Assembly: GCA_003142575.1 (NCBI GenBank)
Contig: PLMS01000152.1
Span: forward strand, 1-52,607
DNA: 52,607 nucleotides
DNA from: Ignavibacteriota bacterium
GTDB taxonomy: Bacteria; Bacteroidota; Ignavibacteria; UBA10030
Direction of reading: 5' to 3'
This document shows, in pieces, positions 34,801 through 43,079 of the stretch; position 1 is the first letter of the stretch; every line of letters starts with the position of its first letter. The translations under genes and the position numbers were made by a program. The notes under the pieces were generated by a model. It did not search any database, had not been told where the DNA came from, and was given only the letters and a program-made list of their open reading frames with translations.

Positions 34801-36633
34801 GTTGCTATTGCCGTCTTCTCCGGACCATCAAAGAAGCTTGAGTATGTCAGTGATAGATTCACAGGACTTTTCGGGTATGACAAAGAAGATATTCCTTCGA
34901 TGGATGCGTGGTGGCAACTTGCATATCCGGTTGAGGAATATCGCAATCAGATCGAAATTAAATGGTGCGAAACTCTTGTAGAAGCTCAGCACGAAGGGAG
35001 TGTCATTGAACCGCTAGAATCTGTCGTCACATGTCAGGATGGTTCTTCAAAGTACATCGAATCTACCTTCACATCGATTGGTGAAGATACTCTCGTCTTT
35101 TTCACTGATCTCACGCAGCACCGCTTGGCACAAGAAGCACTCCGCCAAACGCTTGCATTCAATGAATTGCTTATCCAAACGATGCCCTTCGGAATGAACA
35201 TTGTTGATGAAGAGGGAAATATTTTATTCGTCAGTAAAGCTATGAAGGAAATGCTTACTGTTGACGTGGTAGATATGTGCTGCTGGAAAGTGTATAAAGA
35301 CGATAATCAGCAGTGTGTTGACTGTCCGTTACGGAAAGGGATCGCTTTCGGAAAATCTGATGTTATCGAAACCACGGGAATCTTAGGTGGAAAAATCTTC
35401 CAGATCAGTCAAGTTGGAATGATGTACGAAGGGAAAAAAGCGATGCTGGAAGTCTTCCAGGATATCACAGAACAAAAAAAGCTCCAGCAAGAATTAATAC
35501 AATCTCAAAAACTTTTAAGCATTGGCACGATGGCGGGCGGTATAGCACACGACTTTAATAATATCCTCGCAATTATCCTCGGGTATTCCTCCCTCCTTCA
35601 TTCAATTAAAGATCATCCTCAAAAATTCTCCGATGCAGTGAGTGCCATAAGGCAAGCCGTCGATCGGGGCGCAGGGCTTGTCCGGCAAATTCTCACATTC
35701 GCCCGCAAAACCGATATCTCATTCGAACCACTCAGCGTGTCCGAACTTGTGAAGGAATTAGTATCGATGCTGCAGCAGACTTTTCCCAAAATCATTACTT
35801 TCAACACGAGTATGGAAAAACATCTCCCGTACATCAAAGCAGATCAGACACAAATTCATCAGGCACTTCTCAATTTGTGCGTCAATGCACGCGATGCAAT
35901 GCCCCAGGGCGGCGAGATATCCATTGCAATAGAAAAGATAACCGGCGAGAAATTGAGAGGGCGTTTTCCCTCTGCAACGAACCCATGGTACATAAGCCTC
36001 AGTGTTTCCGATACCGGGATGGGAATGGATGAGGCAATTCGCAATCAGGTCTTCGATCCGTTCTTTACGACAAAAGAGAAAGGAAAAGGAACCGGTTTGG
36101 GTCTGTCTGTTGTCTATGGTATTGTACAAGCACATCATGGTTTTGTCAATGTCGAAAGTACTCTTGAACGCGGAACGACATTCCTTCTCTATTTCCCTGT
36201 ACCACAAGAAAGCAGTGCTGCACTCGAATCTCATGAGCAAGTGGTTGAGCAGATTTCCGGCGGGAATGAAACGCTTCTCTTTGTTGAAGACGAGACTCTT
36301 TTGCTGGATATGGTGCAAATCCTTCTCGAATCAAATGGGTACACCGTGTTCACCGCAAAGGACGGAGAAGAAGCCGTCCATGTGTATCAACAGCATGCAC
36401 ATGAAATTGCGCTTGTTATCAGCGATATGGGATTACCAAAGTTGACAGGAGTGTCTGAATTCGAGAAACTGAAAGAAATCAATCCTGCCGTAAAAATTAT
36501 CTTTGCCAGCGGATATTTTGAACCTGATAGCAAAGCCAAATTGGTAAATGCGGGGGCAAAGGGATTCCTCCAAAAACCGTATGTCATTGAAGAAGTTCTT
36601 TTAAAGATTAGGAAGGCATTGGACACAAACTAA
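31846..36633 (+). CDS. Membrane-bound multi-PAS hybrid histidine kinase with receiver
   Basis: This 1595-residue sensor kinase has TM1 at about residues 12-32, an extracytoplasmic Cache-like sensor from about 33 to 297, and TM2 at about 300-322. Seven PAS modules follow, starting near 350, 476, 600, 725, 855, 975 and 1105, each joined by DITER/DITE linkers. The seventh carries a cysteine group (CCWKVYKDDNQQCVDCP). HisKA has the phospho-acceptor His1235 in GGIAHDFNN. HATPase_c follows at about 1335-1450 (TGMGMDE, GKGTGLGLSVVYG), then a receiver domain at about 1475-1590 with phospho-acceptor Asp1527 in VISDMGLP. AAAGGAT lies before the ATG. It sits between hypD and hypE on the same strand, 62 and 48 bases away, so it is probably co-transcribed. 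The signal and output are unknown. Confidence 0.9.
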   Translation: MKKRLSIQTTSWFLIGVFLFLVAGVLITGFLFYQKQQERIKTEAQNNLAAIADLKIGQITRWRQERIIDGKLIYNNAAIAREVDAYFKTPEKTGPKQDLLKLMKSFQEHAGYKSILLLDTKRNVRLSVSNHDDSVCSYGRTIFREALLYRQVTFSDLHQSKSVPYTHMDLMVPILSPGRSDSTIIGVLLLRIDPNDVLFPLIQTWPTPSRTFETLLLEQDGDSIVYLNELRHRKNTTLTLRIPISNKQLPASMAVRGIEGIVEGIDYRGVPVLAAIRPIPDSPWYMTAKVDQEEIYAPLRSQAWIVGIGMLLLILATGGVIGFWWRHQRVIFYRKQYEAELERKAVVTHFDHIIKYANDIIMLSNMDGRIVEVNDQACRTYGYTRDEMFQLNIRDIRTLESISQSEMQMKQVEKQNGMVFESEHRRKNGTVFPVEDSSRFIKIEGVRFYQSIIRDITERKRIEQAMQENEERFRRIFEEGPFGTVITGLDFHFTKANTAFCRMMGYSEHEITSLTFQDITHPEDISNSAEAMRKLFNGEIPVYRTEKRYVRKDTKIVWGSLTVTLVRNENGQFLYYLAMVEDITERKLAEESLLQSEERYRRLFELSPDTIFIQSEGNITFINSAGIRLFGATSAEELIGRQVVDLMHPDYREIVAERIKHLKELQSPAPMIEEKYLRLDGSSVDVEVSASSFLYKGKSAAQVVVRDITERKRAEESLQESEERFRRLVGSVTDYIYSVKLESGRLVSTTHAPACVSVTGYTAEEYAADPDLWFRMIYEEDKQIVTNLTEKLLSGFDVLPLEHRIVHKNGSLRWVKNTPVLKRNAKGVPIAYDGLIEDITMQKQADEVLRESEETAHALLNAPSDAAYLLDTERRIIAVNEAGTRRLGKSVDELIGACVDDFISLELAKSRRAYIDEVLRLCKPVHFEDEQSEMHLENALYPITDAQGNVTRIAVFSRDITERIQTEEARRQSESLFKMLVESSPVAIAVFSGPSKKLEYVSDRFTGLFGYDKEDIPSMDAWWQLAYPVEEYRNQIEIKWCETLVEAQHEGSVIEPLESVVTCQDGSSKYIESTFTSIGEDTLVFFTDLTQHRLAQEALRQTLAFNELLIQTMPFGMNIVDEEGNILFVSKAMKEMLTVDVVDMCCWKVYKDDNQQCVDCPLRKGIAFGKSDVIETTGILGGKIFQISQVGMMYEGKKAMLEVFQDITEQKKLQQELIQSQKLLSIGTMAGGIAHDFNNILAIILGYSSLLHSIKDHPQKFSDAVSAIRQAVDRGAGLVRQILTFARKTDISFEPLSVSELVKELVSMLQQTFPKIITFNTSMEKHLPYIKADQTQIHQALLNLCVNARDAMPQGGEISIAIEKITGEKLRGRFPSATNPWYISLSVSDTGMGMDEAIRNQVFDPFFTTKEKGKGTGLGLSVVYGIVQAHHGFVNVESTLERGTTFLLYFPVPQESSAALESHEQVVEQISGGNETLLFVEDETLLLDMVQILLESNGYTVFTAKDGEEAVHVYQQHAHEIALVISDMGLPKLTGVSEFEKLKEINPAVKIIFASGYFEPDSKAKLVNAGAKGFLQKPYVIEEVLLKIRKALDTN

Positions 36634-36681
36634 GATTTCGGGAGCTGAAGAGTTGCGCGAGAGAAAGAGAAATAAATCCTC

Positions 36682-37746
36682 ATGAATGAAAATCCCATGA
36701 ACCTGAATGATGGCTTCACGTGCCCGTTGCCGCTGACGGAGTACAAGAATGTTCTGCTGGCACACGGCGGCGGCGGCAAGCTCTCGCACCAGATGATCCA
36801 AAAAATATTTATATCACAATTTAAGAACGATCTCCTCGATCCATTGCACGATGGTGCAATGTTCACTCTTGGCGGCGCACGATGTGCCTTCTCGACCGAC
36901 TCGTACGTCATCAATCCCATATTTTTTCCCGGCGGCGACATCGGTACTCTCGCCGTCAATGGAACGGTGAATGATCTCGCCATGTGCGGCGCACGTCCGC
37001 TGTACCTTTCCTCCGCTTTCATTATTGAAGAAGGATTACCGATGGAAGATTTATGGCGCGTAGTGCTCTCGATGAAGCAGGCAGCGGAAGCAGCCGGCGT
37101 ACAGCTCGTAACCGGCGATACAAAAGTCGTGGACCGCGGGAAGGGAGATAAACTGTTTATCAACACGTCAGGTATTGGTATAATTCCGGATGGAGTTGAA
37201 ATCAGTCCGCAGCGCGCAAAACCAGGCGATAAGATCATTCTGAGTGGATCGATCGCTGAACATGGTATTGCGATCATGTCGGTACGGGAAGGCTTAGAGT
37301 TCGAGACACAAATAGAAAGCGATTGTGCTCCATTGAACGGATTGGTAGAAACCATGCTTGCAACAAGTAAGGAAATTCATGTTTTGCGCGATCCCACGCG
37401 CGGCGGTGTCGCATCTGCGCTGAACGAAATTGCTGAAAGTGCACAGGTTGGTATATCTCTAAGAGAAGAGCACATCCCGGTGAGCGAGGAAGTTCGTGGC
37501 GCTTGTGAGATACTCGGTTTTGATCCGCTCTACGTTGCCAATGAAGGGAAACTGATAGCTTTCGTTTCAGCAGAGGCAGCCGACAATGTTTTGAAAGCTA
37601 TGCGTACTCATCCTCTTGGTAAAAATGCGATCCTGATTGGCGAAGTTGTTGCCAACCATCCTGGTACGGTGATCATGAAAACACGCATCGGCGGCTCGCG
37701 TGTTGTGGACATGCTTTCCGGCGAGCAGCTGCCGAGAATTTGTTAA
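36682..37746 (+). CDS. hypE: Carbamoyl-phosphate-derived cyanide synthase HypE
   Basis: This 354-residue protein of the PurM/ThiL fold dehydrates the C-terminal thiocarboxamide to a thiocyanate, the cyanide source for the NiFe site. It ends in LPRIC, with the required C-terminal cysteine. HGGGGKLSHQMIQ and FSTDSYVINPIFFPGGDIG near the N-terminus and DPTRGGVASALNEIA near residue 237 are the ATP-binding motifs. It is the last gene of the hyp unit and is followed by a strong terminator. hypA and hypB are not in the window. Confidence 0.96.
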   Translation: MNENPMNLNDGFTCPLPLTEYKNVLLAHGGGGKLSHQMIQKIFISQFKNDLLDPLHDGAMFTLGGARCAFSTDSYVINPIFFPGGDIGTLAVNGTVNDLAMCGARPLYLSSAFIIEEGLPMEDLWRVVLSMKQAAEAAGVQLVTGDTKVVDRGKGDKLFINTSGIGIIPDGVEISPQRAKPGDKIILSGSIAEHGIAIMSVREGLEFETQIESDCAPLNGLVETMLATSKEIHVLRDPTRGGVASALNEIAESAQVGISLREEHIPVSEEVRGACEILGFDPLYVANEGKLIAFVSAEAADNVLKAMRTHPLGKNAILIGEVVANHPGTVIMKTRIGGSRVVDMLSGEQLPRIC

Positions 37747-37789
37747 TGTCGATCATATTCATCTTTAAAATTCTTAATTAGAATATAAA

Positions 37790-37816
37790 AAAAGCCGGAT
37801 TCATCATCCGGCTTTT
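37790..37816. terminator. Bidirectional intrinsic terminator
   Basis: A perfect 11-bp stem AAAAGCCGGAT (37790-37800) / ATCCGGCTTTT (37806-37816) with a 5-base loop. An A-run before and a T-run after make it functional on both strands. It separates hypE (plus) from the T9SS-cargo gene (minus). Confidence 0.93.
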
Positions 37817-37839
37817 CCCTGTACTATATCTGCAAATTC

Positions 37840-38709
37840 TTATTTAACAAGAAGCATTTGTTTCACCGAAGTATAACCTTCCGCCTCTAACCGATAAAAA
37901 TAGACACCGGTCGCCATGTTCGACGCAAGAAAGTGGACAGAATGATTTCCTGCCGATTGAAACCCATCTGCCAGAGTTGCCAATTCTTTCCCGAGGATAT
38001 TAAAGACACGTAACTTTACATAGGAGGCTTTTGGAATAGAATAGGAAATCGTTGTACTTGGATTAAACGGATTTGGATAATTCTGTTTTAGGTTCATTTC
38101 AACCGGAACATGCGAGCCCTGATTCTCGACATCAGTGGAACCGGAAAAAGCTAAATCATCAAGAAGATAATACGACCCAACATGTGGTGTGGCCTGTACA
38201 CCTGTACCAGAACCGACGATCGATATTTGAATAACACAAGTATCGGGAATATCGCTCGTCAAATAATTGAATGTAGCTGAAAATTGTGTATAAGAGGATG
38301 CCGCTGCCGAGATCACTAGGGCGCCAACAGCAACACCAGTTCCATCAACTCCTCCTTTATAGAGAACCGCATCAACGTAAAATCGATCTCCGCTTGAAGC
38401 AATAGGAAAAAATTGATAATAGCCGGTAATTGATACGGGCCTTTGACTATAAGCAAACCCCCGAGCATCTTGACCAGTTTGAATCGACGGAGGCATTATA
38501 TAAGTAAAAAATGATAAAACCTCTCCGCGTAGCGCTGATGATCCGGAGTGAACTGTTGAGGACTGAGTAACAGTTGTGACAGCATCATTATCAGCATACC
38601 ATCCATTGGGATTTCCGAGAGTCCAATTTTCAAATCCTGCATTGGGGATTTGTGCAAACGCGTTTTGTATGATCAAACAAAGAAAAATAGTCAACACAAT
38701 TTTATACAT
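37840..38709 (-). CDS. Secreted protein with type IX secretion C-terminal sorting domain
   Basis: This 289-residue protein has a signal peptide (MYKIVLTIFLCLIIQNAFAQ) and a mature start IPNAGFENW, as in proteins with an N-terminal carbohydrate-binding-like beta-sandwich (about residues 21-195). The last about 85 residues are a classic T9SS sorting domain: NYPNPFNPSTTISYSIP, then VFNILGKELATL and MATGVYFYRLEA, ending in QMLLVK. In Bacteroidota-type cells this directs export across the outer membrane and surface attachment. AGGAGG precedes the ATG. The cargo function is unknown. Confidence 0.9.
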   Translation of the reverse strand: MYKIVLTIFLCLIIQNAFAQIPNAGFENWTLGNPNGWYADNDAVTTVTQSSTVHSGSSALRGEVLSFFTYIMPPSIQTGQDARGFAYSQRPVSITGYYQFFPIASSGDRFYVDAVLYKGGVDGTGVAVGALVISAAASSYTQFSATFNYLTSDIPDTCVIQISIVGSGTGVQATPHVGSYYLLDDLAFSGSTDVENQGSHVPVEMNLKQNYPNPFNPSTTISYSIPKASYVKLRVFNILGKELATLADGFQSAGNHSVHFLASNMATGVYFYRLEAEGYTSVKQMLLVK

Positions 38710-38782
38710 GTCTATCCTCCTATGGAATGGTACAATATATCAATTTTTTCTTACAACGAAAATCGAAAAACCTTGTTTCCAC

Positions 38783-40009
38783 TTATTTCATCTTGGAAAC
38801 AATATCATGCATGGAACTCTTCGGAAGCATCACACCAAGCATTTTCAACTTCACGTAATCTTCATGAAAAAAATAATACCCAGGATGAGAGTTGTTGCGC
38901 GATCCGGAGCCGGAATCTTTGATCAGGTACCAATCCTTTCCATCTTTTTCTAAGTACCCGACTAAGTGAATACCGTGATCATCCCCTGTCGTTCCATTTT
39001 TGAAACGAAAGATTCGGGAAGATTCATCAATAAATTGCGGGGGAATATCGAATGTAGGTATAACAGCTATACCTGCATGACCATTAATACCCGGTTCTGA
39101 GACATCTCCACCTATAGACATGGTATAACCTGTGCGAATTGCATTCTTTATTGCAGACATAAAATCACTCAGAGGAACATTGAAGTATTCTTTGCTATGC
39201 CACCAGTTATCAGGAACATCATACTCCGTCCATTGATAATACGGCCGGTCGGCGAATGATACAAGCTCGACATATTCGTCAAGATCGAGTCTTACTACTT
39301 TTTCAAGGTACTCTCGCGGCGTCATTTCCTTCCCATTGATGGAAATTTTTTCAGGCGGAGCACCGATGTAATTATTGAGAATAGCTTTCACCACCCGCTC
39401 AACAGCTTCCACATCCCAAGCATTCGATGCTTTCACTGATTTTAAATATGCATCGAGTTCCGCGAACATTTTACTATGATCATGGAACGGCTGACCGTTC
39501 AGCATACCTGTATAAGAAGACGCAGGAACAATTCCATGGTTCTTCCAAATTCGTATCACTGCATCGGACTCAGAACCTTCGCCAAACTCCTGTTTTCCGC
39601 GTGCCAGGACATACCCGCGCGCTTTCTCGACATACTCCCAGTAAACCGTATACAACTCAGACAATTTAATTCCTTGTTTTCTCAGTCTATAAATCTCAGA
39701 CTCAAAGAACGAGGTGGTTGAAAAACACCAACACATCCCGGACACTGCTTGTGATATAGGTTTATTGTGCCAATAGGATTTAAACTCCTGTATTGAGTGA
39801 GGAGGATTGAATGCTTTAAAATCTACAGCGAGTTCTTTTTTACTGGTGCTGTCCGTCTTATAAAATGTATCGAGTGAAGTTTTGATAGAATCGTAAAATT
39901 CATTCTTTTTCTCAATGAACACTGCAGTATCACGGTGTGTCGGTTGGGCAAACATTAAAATAATTGTTACTATGTTCAACAATAAAAAAAGACAAACACT
40001 TTTTTTCAT
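38783..40009 (-). CDS. Exported papain-like (C1-family) cysteine peptidase
   Basis: About 408 residues from MKKSVCLFLLLNIVTIILMFAQ, a signal peptide. The catalytic cysteine is in SGMCWCFSTTSFFESEIYRL (near residue 92), and the catalytic His in DDHGIHLVGYL followed by WYLIKDSGSGSR, which supplies the Asn/Asp position. The spacing and insertions resemble bleomycin-hydrolase/aminopeptidase C-like C1 peptidases rather than plant papain. No T9SS sorting domain is present, so it is probably periplasmic. GGAGG lies 6 bases before the ATG at 40009. It is separated from the T9SS cargo gene by 73 bases. Confidence 0.87.
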   Translation of the reverse strand: MKKSVCLFLLLNIVTIILMFAQPTHRDTAVFIEKKNEFYDSIKTSLDTFYKTDSTSKKELAVDFKAFNPPHSIQEFKSYWHNKPISQAVSGMCWCFSTTSFFESEIYRLRKQGIKLSELYTVYWEYVEKARGYVLARGKQEFGEGSESDAVIRIWKNHGIVPASSYTGMLNGQPFHDHSKMFAELDAYLKSVKASNAWDVEAVERVVKAILNNYIGAPPEKISINGKEMTPREYLEKVVRLDLDEYVELVSFADRPYYQWTEYDVPDNWWHSKEYFNVPLSDFMSAIKNAIRTGYTMSIGGDVSEPGINGHAGIAVIPTFDIPPQFIDESSRIFRFKNGTTGDDHGIHLVGYLEKDGKDWYLIKDSGSGSRNNSHPGYYFFHEDYVKLKMLGVMLPKSSMHDIVSKMK

Positions 40010-40028
40010 AACATCCTCCAATATAGAA

Positions 40029-40562
40029 TCACACTACAAACGGAATAAACATTCGTGTCTTTTGCATGTAATCGATGTATTCCTCGCCGAATTTTCCTAT
40101 CATTTCCTTTTCCTCCCGCTTAGCGGTAGCTATCAGCGCAACAAAATTAACGAAAGCAAAAAGAGCGGTAATAATCGAAATGTCTTTTAGAAATATTCCT
40201 GTCCCTAAAAACAGAAGCGAAGCATACAGAGGATGACGAATAAAGCTGTAAAGCCCGACTGTAACGAGTTTTGTGGTGTTTTCAAAATCGCCCTGCGGTT
40301 TACCAATAAAACGCAGAAGGAGAAAACCCAAGACAGCGAACACGATAGAAACAAGTAGTAATATCCACGAGATGAGTTGGTTCCATACAAGAGGCTGATC
40401 GAACCAAACCGGAGCATTGAGAAGCACTAACAAGAGAATACTCTCAAATGCAAAAAAGCGCGGGATGCCGTGGGGACGCTTCTTTTTAATGGAGAATTGC
40501 AGCGTAAAGATACTGATTCCCATGGTGCCGATGACAAAGAGAACAAGAGATGCTGTATCCAT
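40029..40562 (-). CDS. Isoprenylcysteine carboxyl methyltransferase-like membrane protein
   Basis: This 177-residue protein has about four to five membrane segments. The C-terminal motif GLYSFIRHPLYASLLFL, then REEKEMIGKFGEEYIDYMQKTRMFIP, is the SAM-binding signature shared by ICMT and PEMT-like methyltransferases. Bacterial members methylate unknown lipids or small molecules. It is 45 bases downstream of mvhA, with a strong hairpin between, and could be co-transcribed with the hydrogenase operon. The substrate is unknown. Confidence 0.82.
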   Translation of the reverse strand: MDTASLVLFVIGTMGISIFTLQFSIKKKRPHGIPRFFAFESILLLVLLNAPVWFDQPLVWNQLISWILLLVSIVFAVLGFLLLRFIGKPQGDFENTTKLVTVGLYSFIRHPLYASLLFLGTGIFLKDISIITALFAFVNFVALIATAKREEKEMIGKFGEEYIDYMQKTRMFIPFVV

Positions 40563-40576
40563 AGGTTTTCTAATAT

Positions 40577-40602
40577 GTAGGTCGAACGTAAGTTCGACTT
40601 AC
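40577..40602 (-). other. Strong hairpin between mvhA and the methyltransferase gene
   Basis: GTCGAAC (40581-40587) pairs perfectly with GTTCGAC (40592-40598) around a GTAA loop, and the stem extends to GTAG/TTAC with one wobble pair. There is no U-run on the minus strand, so it is not a normal intrinsic terminator. It could stabilise the 3' end of the hydrogenase mRNA or reduce read-through. Confidence 0.5.
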
Positions 40603-40607
40603 AAGAA

Positions 40608-42086
40608 CTACCGTTTCAGTTCATCAATGAGATTGCCACTTTTATCCCGAATATGAACAAGCAAGGGCATCTCCCCGGGCAGTGAATGTGTTGCACAAGC
40701 ATTGCATGGATCGTAAGCTCGGAAAGCCATCTCGATCATATTGAGTAAACCGTCATTTACCTTCCCGCCGTGAATAAGTCCCTTCGCCGCCTTGTCAATA
40801 CCCATGGCAATCCGTGCACCGTTGTGCGCTGTGGCAACGATGAGATTCACCTTTGTAATCAATCCTCGTTCATCTGTCTCATAGTGATGGATCAGTGTGC
40901 CGCGCGGCGCTTCAACAATACCGACACCGACCGTTGGCGTCTTCGTGGGAATTGTGCGAATATCTTTGCTCGTAATTTCACTATCATTCACAAGTTCAAC
41001 ACATCTCTCTGCGGCCTGCAGCATTTCTACCACGCGTGCCCAGTGGTTAGCAAGTGTCATATGTACCGGTTTTCCACCGAGAGTTTTGTAGAGTTCATCG
41101 CATGCCGTTTGAGCTTCGGCAGTCGCCATACCATTGGATGCATTGAGACGTGCCAACGGAGCAACAGAATACACACCGCTCTCAACTCCATCGATAAATC
41201 CTTTCCATCCGATTTGTTTGAGGTACGGGAATTTCACATAGCTCCACGGCTCAACCTGTTCTGCAATGTGATCGAGATATTGTTGAGGAGCAAATTTAAG
41301 AAATTCTTTTCCGCTCGGATCGACGACACGGACTTTTCCGTCGTAAAAGTTTACCCTATTCTTTTCATCCACTAAACCCATATAGTACGTTTTATGAGTA
41401 TAGGTATCGGATGTAATCATCTTAACATACGTATCGTTCTTCAAAACAATATCTTTGAAAACTTGCAATGTAAACCGCGCAAACTCAAGTCCGTCTTTTG
41501 CAACTTCTTTAAACTTTGGCAAATCTTCCGGCGCAATACCTTTTGCCACACCTCCCGGCAAGCCGAAGACGGGGTGAATCACTTTCCCGCCGAGATAGCT
41601 GATGAGTTCACGTAATCGTCGCCGCATCGAGATCACTTTCTTACCCACATCGACTCCAACTTTACCAATCACACCGACGATATTGCGCAGTTCTTTTGGT
41701 GCATCCGGACCAACGATGAAATCAGGACCGCCGAGAATGTACACATGGAGTGCATGGTCTTCGAGCATAAAAAGATTGTAAATCAATTCGCGGATTTTCT
41801 TTGCCGCAGGGGGCGGATCAACCTTGTAAAGATCATCAAGCGCTTTTGTGCCTGCCATGTGATGCGCTGTCGGACAGACACCGCAAATACGACTGGTAAT
41901 TTGCGGCATATCTTCGGCGGGTCGTCCTTTTGAGAAAATCTCGAAACCGCGTAACTCAGGAATCTGATAGTAGGCTTTCGTCACCTCACCTTTGTCATCG
42001 AGAAAGATGTCGATCTTCCCGTGACCTTCGAGCCGTGTGATCGGATCAATCGTTATACGTCGTGTTGTAGTAGTGGTCGCTTCCAT
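40608..42086 (-). CDS. mvhA: [NiFe] hydrogenase large subunit, group 3c (MvhA-type)
   Basis: This 492-residue catalytic subunit carries the NiFe site. The L1 motif RICGVCPTAHHMAG is near residue 67, and the L2 motif DPCNACATH near 463. These supply the four Ni/Fe-bridging cysteines; no selenocysteine codon replaces them. About 24 residues follow the conserved His and should be removed by a maturation protease. The order hdrC-hdrB-hdrA-mvhD-mvhG-mvhA identifies the F420-non-reducing, Hdr-linked class, which splits H2 and passes electrons through MvhG and MvhD to HdrA. AAGGAA precedes the ATG. Confidence 0.95.
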   Translation of the reverse strand: MEATTTTTRRITIDPITRLEGHGKIDIFLDDKGEVTKAYYQIPELRGFEIFSKGRPAEDMPQITSRICGVCPTAHHMAGTKALDDLYKVDPPPAAKKIRELIYNLFMLEDHALHVYILGGPDFIVGPDAPKELRNIVGVIGKVGVDVGKKVISMRRRLRELISYLGGKVIHPVFGLPGGVAKGIAPEDLPKFKEVAKDGLEFARFTLQVFKDIVLKNDTYVKMITSDTYTHKTYYMGLVDEKNRVNFYDGKVRVVDPSGKEFLKFAPQQYLDHIAEQVEPWSYVKFPYLKQIGWKGFIDGVESGVYSVAPLARLNASNGMATAEAQTACDELYKTLGGKPVHMTLANHWARVVEMLQAAERCVELVNDSEITSKDIRTIPTKTPTVGVGIVEAPRGTLIHHYETDERGLITKVNLIVATAHNGARIAMGIDKAAKGLIHGGKVNDGLLNMIEMAFRAYDPCNACATHSLPGEMPLLVHIRDKSGNLIDELKR

Positions 42087-42101
42087 AATTATTCCTTGAT
42101 T

Positions 42102-43079
42102 TCAACCCGTGCTATTAAAATTTTTTCTTCTTAAGAGTGATACTGGTAAACCGTATCGATAGAATGTACCAACAGGGTCGGGGATAGTTGCCAACGTCTC
42201 ATCAATACCTTTTTCATCTTTTGCCTCGACTTGTGAAGCGAGAGCGGAGAGAATCTTTGCACCCTGGTCTTTTATTCGAGATGGAGGTCCGAAACAGCCT
42301 GTGCATGGCATATTCCCTGAAATACAAACACCCTCACATCCACCGCGGGTCGCCGGTCCCATGCAGAGAATACCTTGAGCCAGCAAGCATACTTTCGGAT
42401 CAATCTGCATCCAATGCGGTCGTTTGAATTCCGTGAATTTCAAATCACTTGGTTTTGTATCTTTCTTCGGGCATTCATCGCAGAGTGCAATATCCGGAGC
42501 GAGAACAGCTCCTTTCTCCGGTAATTTGCCGGAAAGGAGTACTTCAAGTGCTTGCTTCAGCAACTTCGGTGTCGGTGGACATCCAGGCAAATAGTAATCG
42601 ACATCGATGACCTGATCGAGCGCGCGAACAATATTGAAGAAATTGGGAAGTGTAACGGTACTTCCGTTTGCGATAACTTTAAGTTCCGGTCGTGTCTTCT
42701 GTGGATTCACCGTCGAAGGAGATTCTTCGTAGATGTACCGAAGTAATTCTTCTCGACCGAATTGGTTGGCAAGCCCGGGTATTCCACCGGTGTGTGCACA
42801 GGAGCCATACGCAATAATAAGTTTGCTCTTTTTCCGCATGAGCTTTGCCATCTCTTCCTGTTCTGAAGTTCGAACCGCTCCGTTCACCAAAGAGACAAGA
42901 ATAGAACCATCTGCCATAGCTTCGACATCTTTTTTCTTAAAGTCCATCGCAACAGGCCACATAACAATGTCTACCGCGGCAACCACATCAAGAATACTCT
43001 CGGCGAGATCGACAACTGATTCTTCACAGCCCCCGCAGGAGGCACACCAATAGAAAGCAACTTTAGGTTTATCAGGCAT
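42102..43079 (-). CDS. mvhG: [NiFe] hydrogenase small subunit (MvhG-type)
   Basis: About 325 residues from MPDKPKVAFYW. It starts with the proximal-cluster motif CASCGGCEESV; GSCAHTGGIPG and YLPGCPPTP supply further ligands. Two additional cysteine sets (CDECPKK and, near the C-terminus, CMGPATRGGCEGVC...CTGCFGP) bind medial/distal [4Fe-4S] clusters. There is no twin-arginine signal, so it is cytoplasmic. The start at 43079 is chosen because it begins the conserved region and has GAGGG upstream. It overlaps mvhD by 8 bases. Confidence 0.94.
   Translation of the reverse strand: MPDKPKVAFYWCASCGGCEESVVDLAESILDVVAAVDIVMWPVAMDFKKKDVEAMADGSILVSLVNGAVRTSEQEEMAKLMRKKSKLIIAYGSCAHTGGIPGLANQFGREELLRYIYEESPSTVNPQKTRPELKVIANGSTVTLPNFFNIVRALDQVIDVDYYLPGCPPTPKLLKQALEVLLSGKLPEKGAVLAPDIALCDECPKKDTKPSDLKFTEFKRPHWMQIDPKVCLLAQGILCMGPATRGGCEGVCISGNMPCTGCFGPPSRIKDQGAKILSALASQVEAKDEKGIDETLATIPDPVGTFYRYGLPVSLLRRKNFNSTG

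Noticed and set aside
40608-42086. Selenocysteine at the NiFe site
   Set aside because: Both L1 and L2 motifs are complete with cysteine codons and no in-frame TGA is present.
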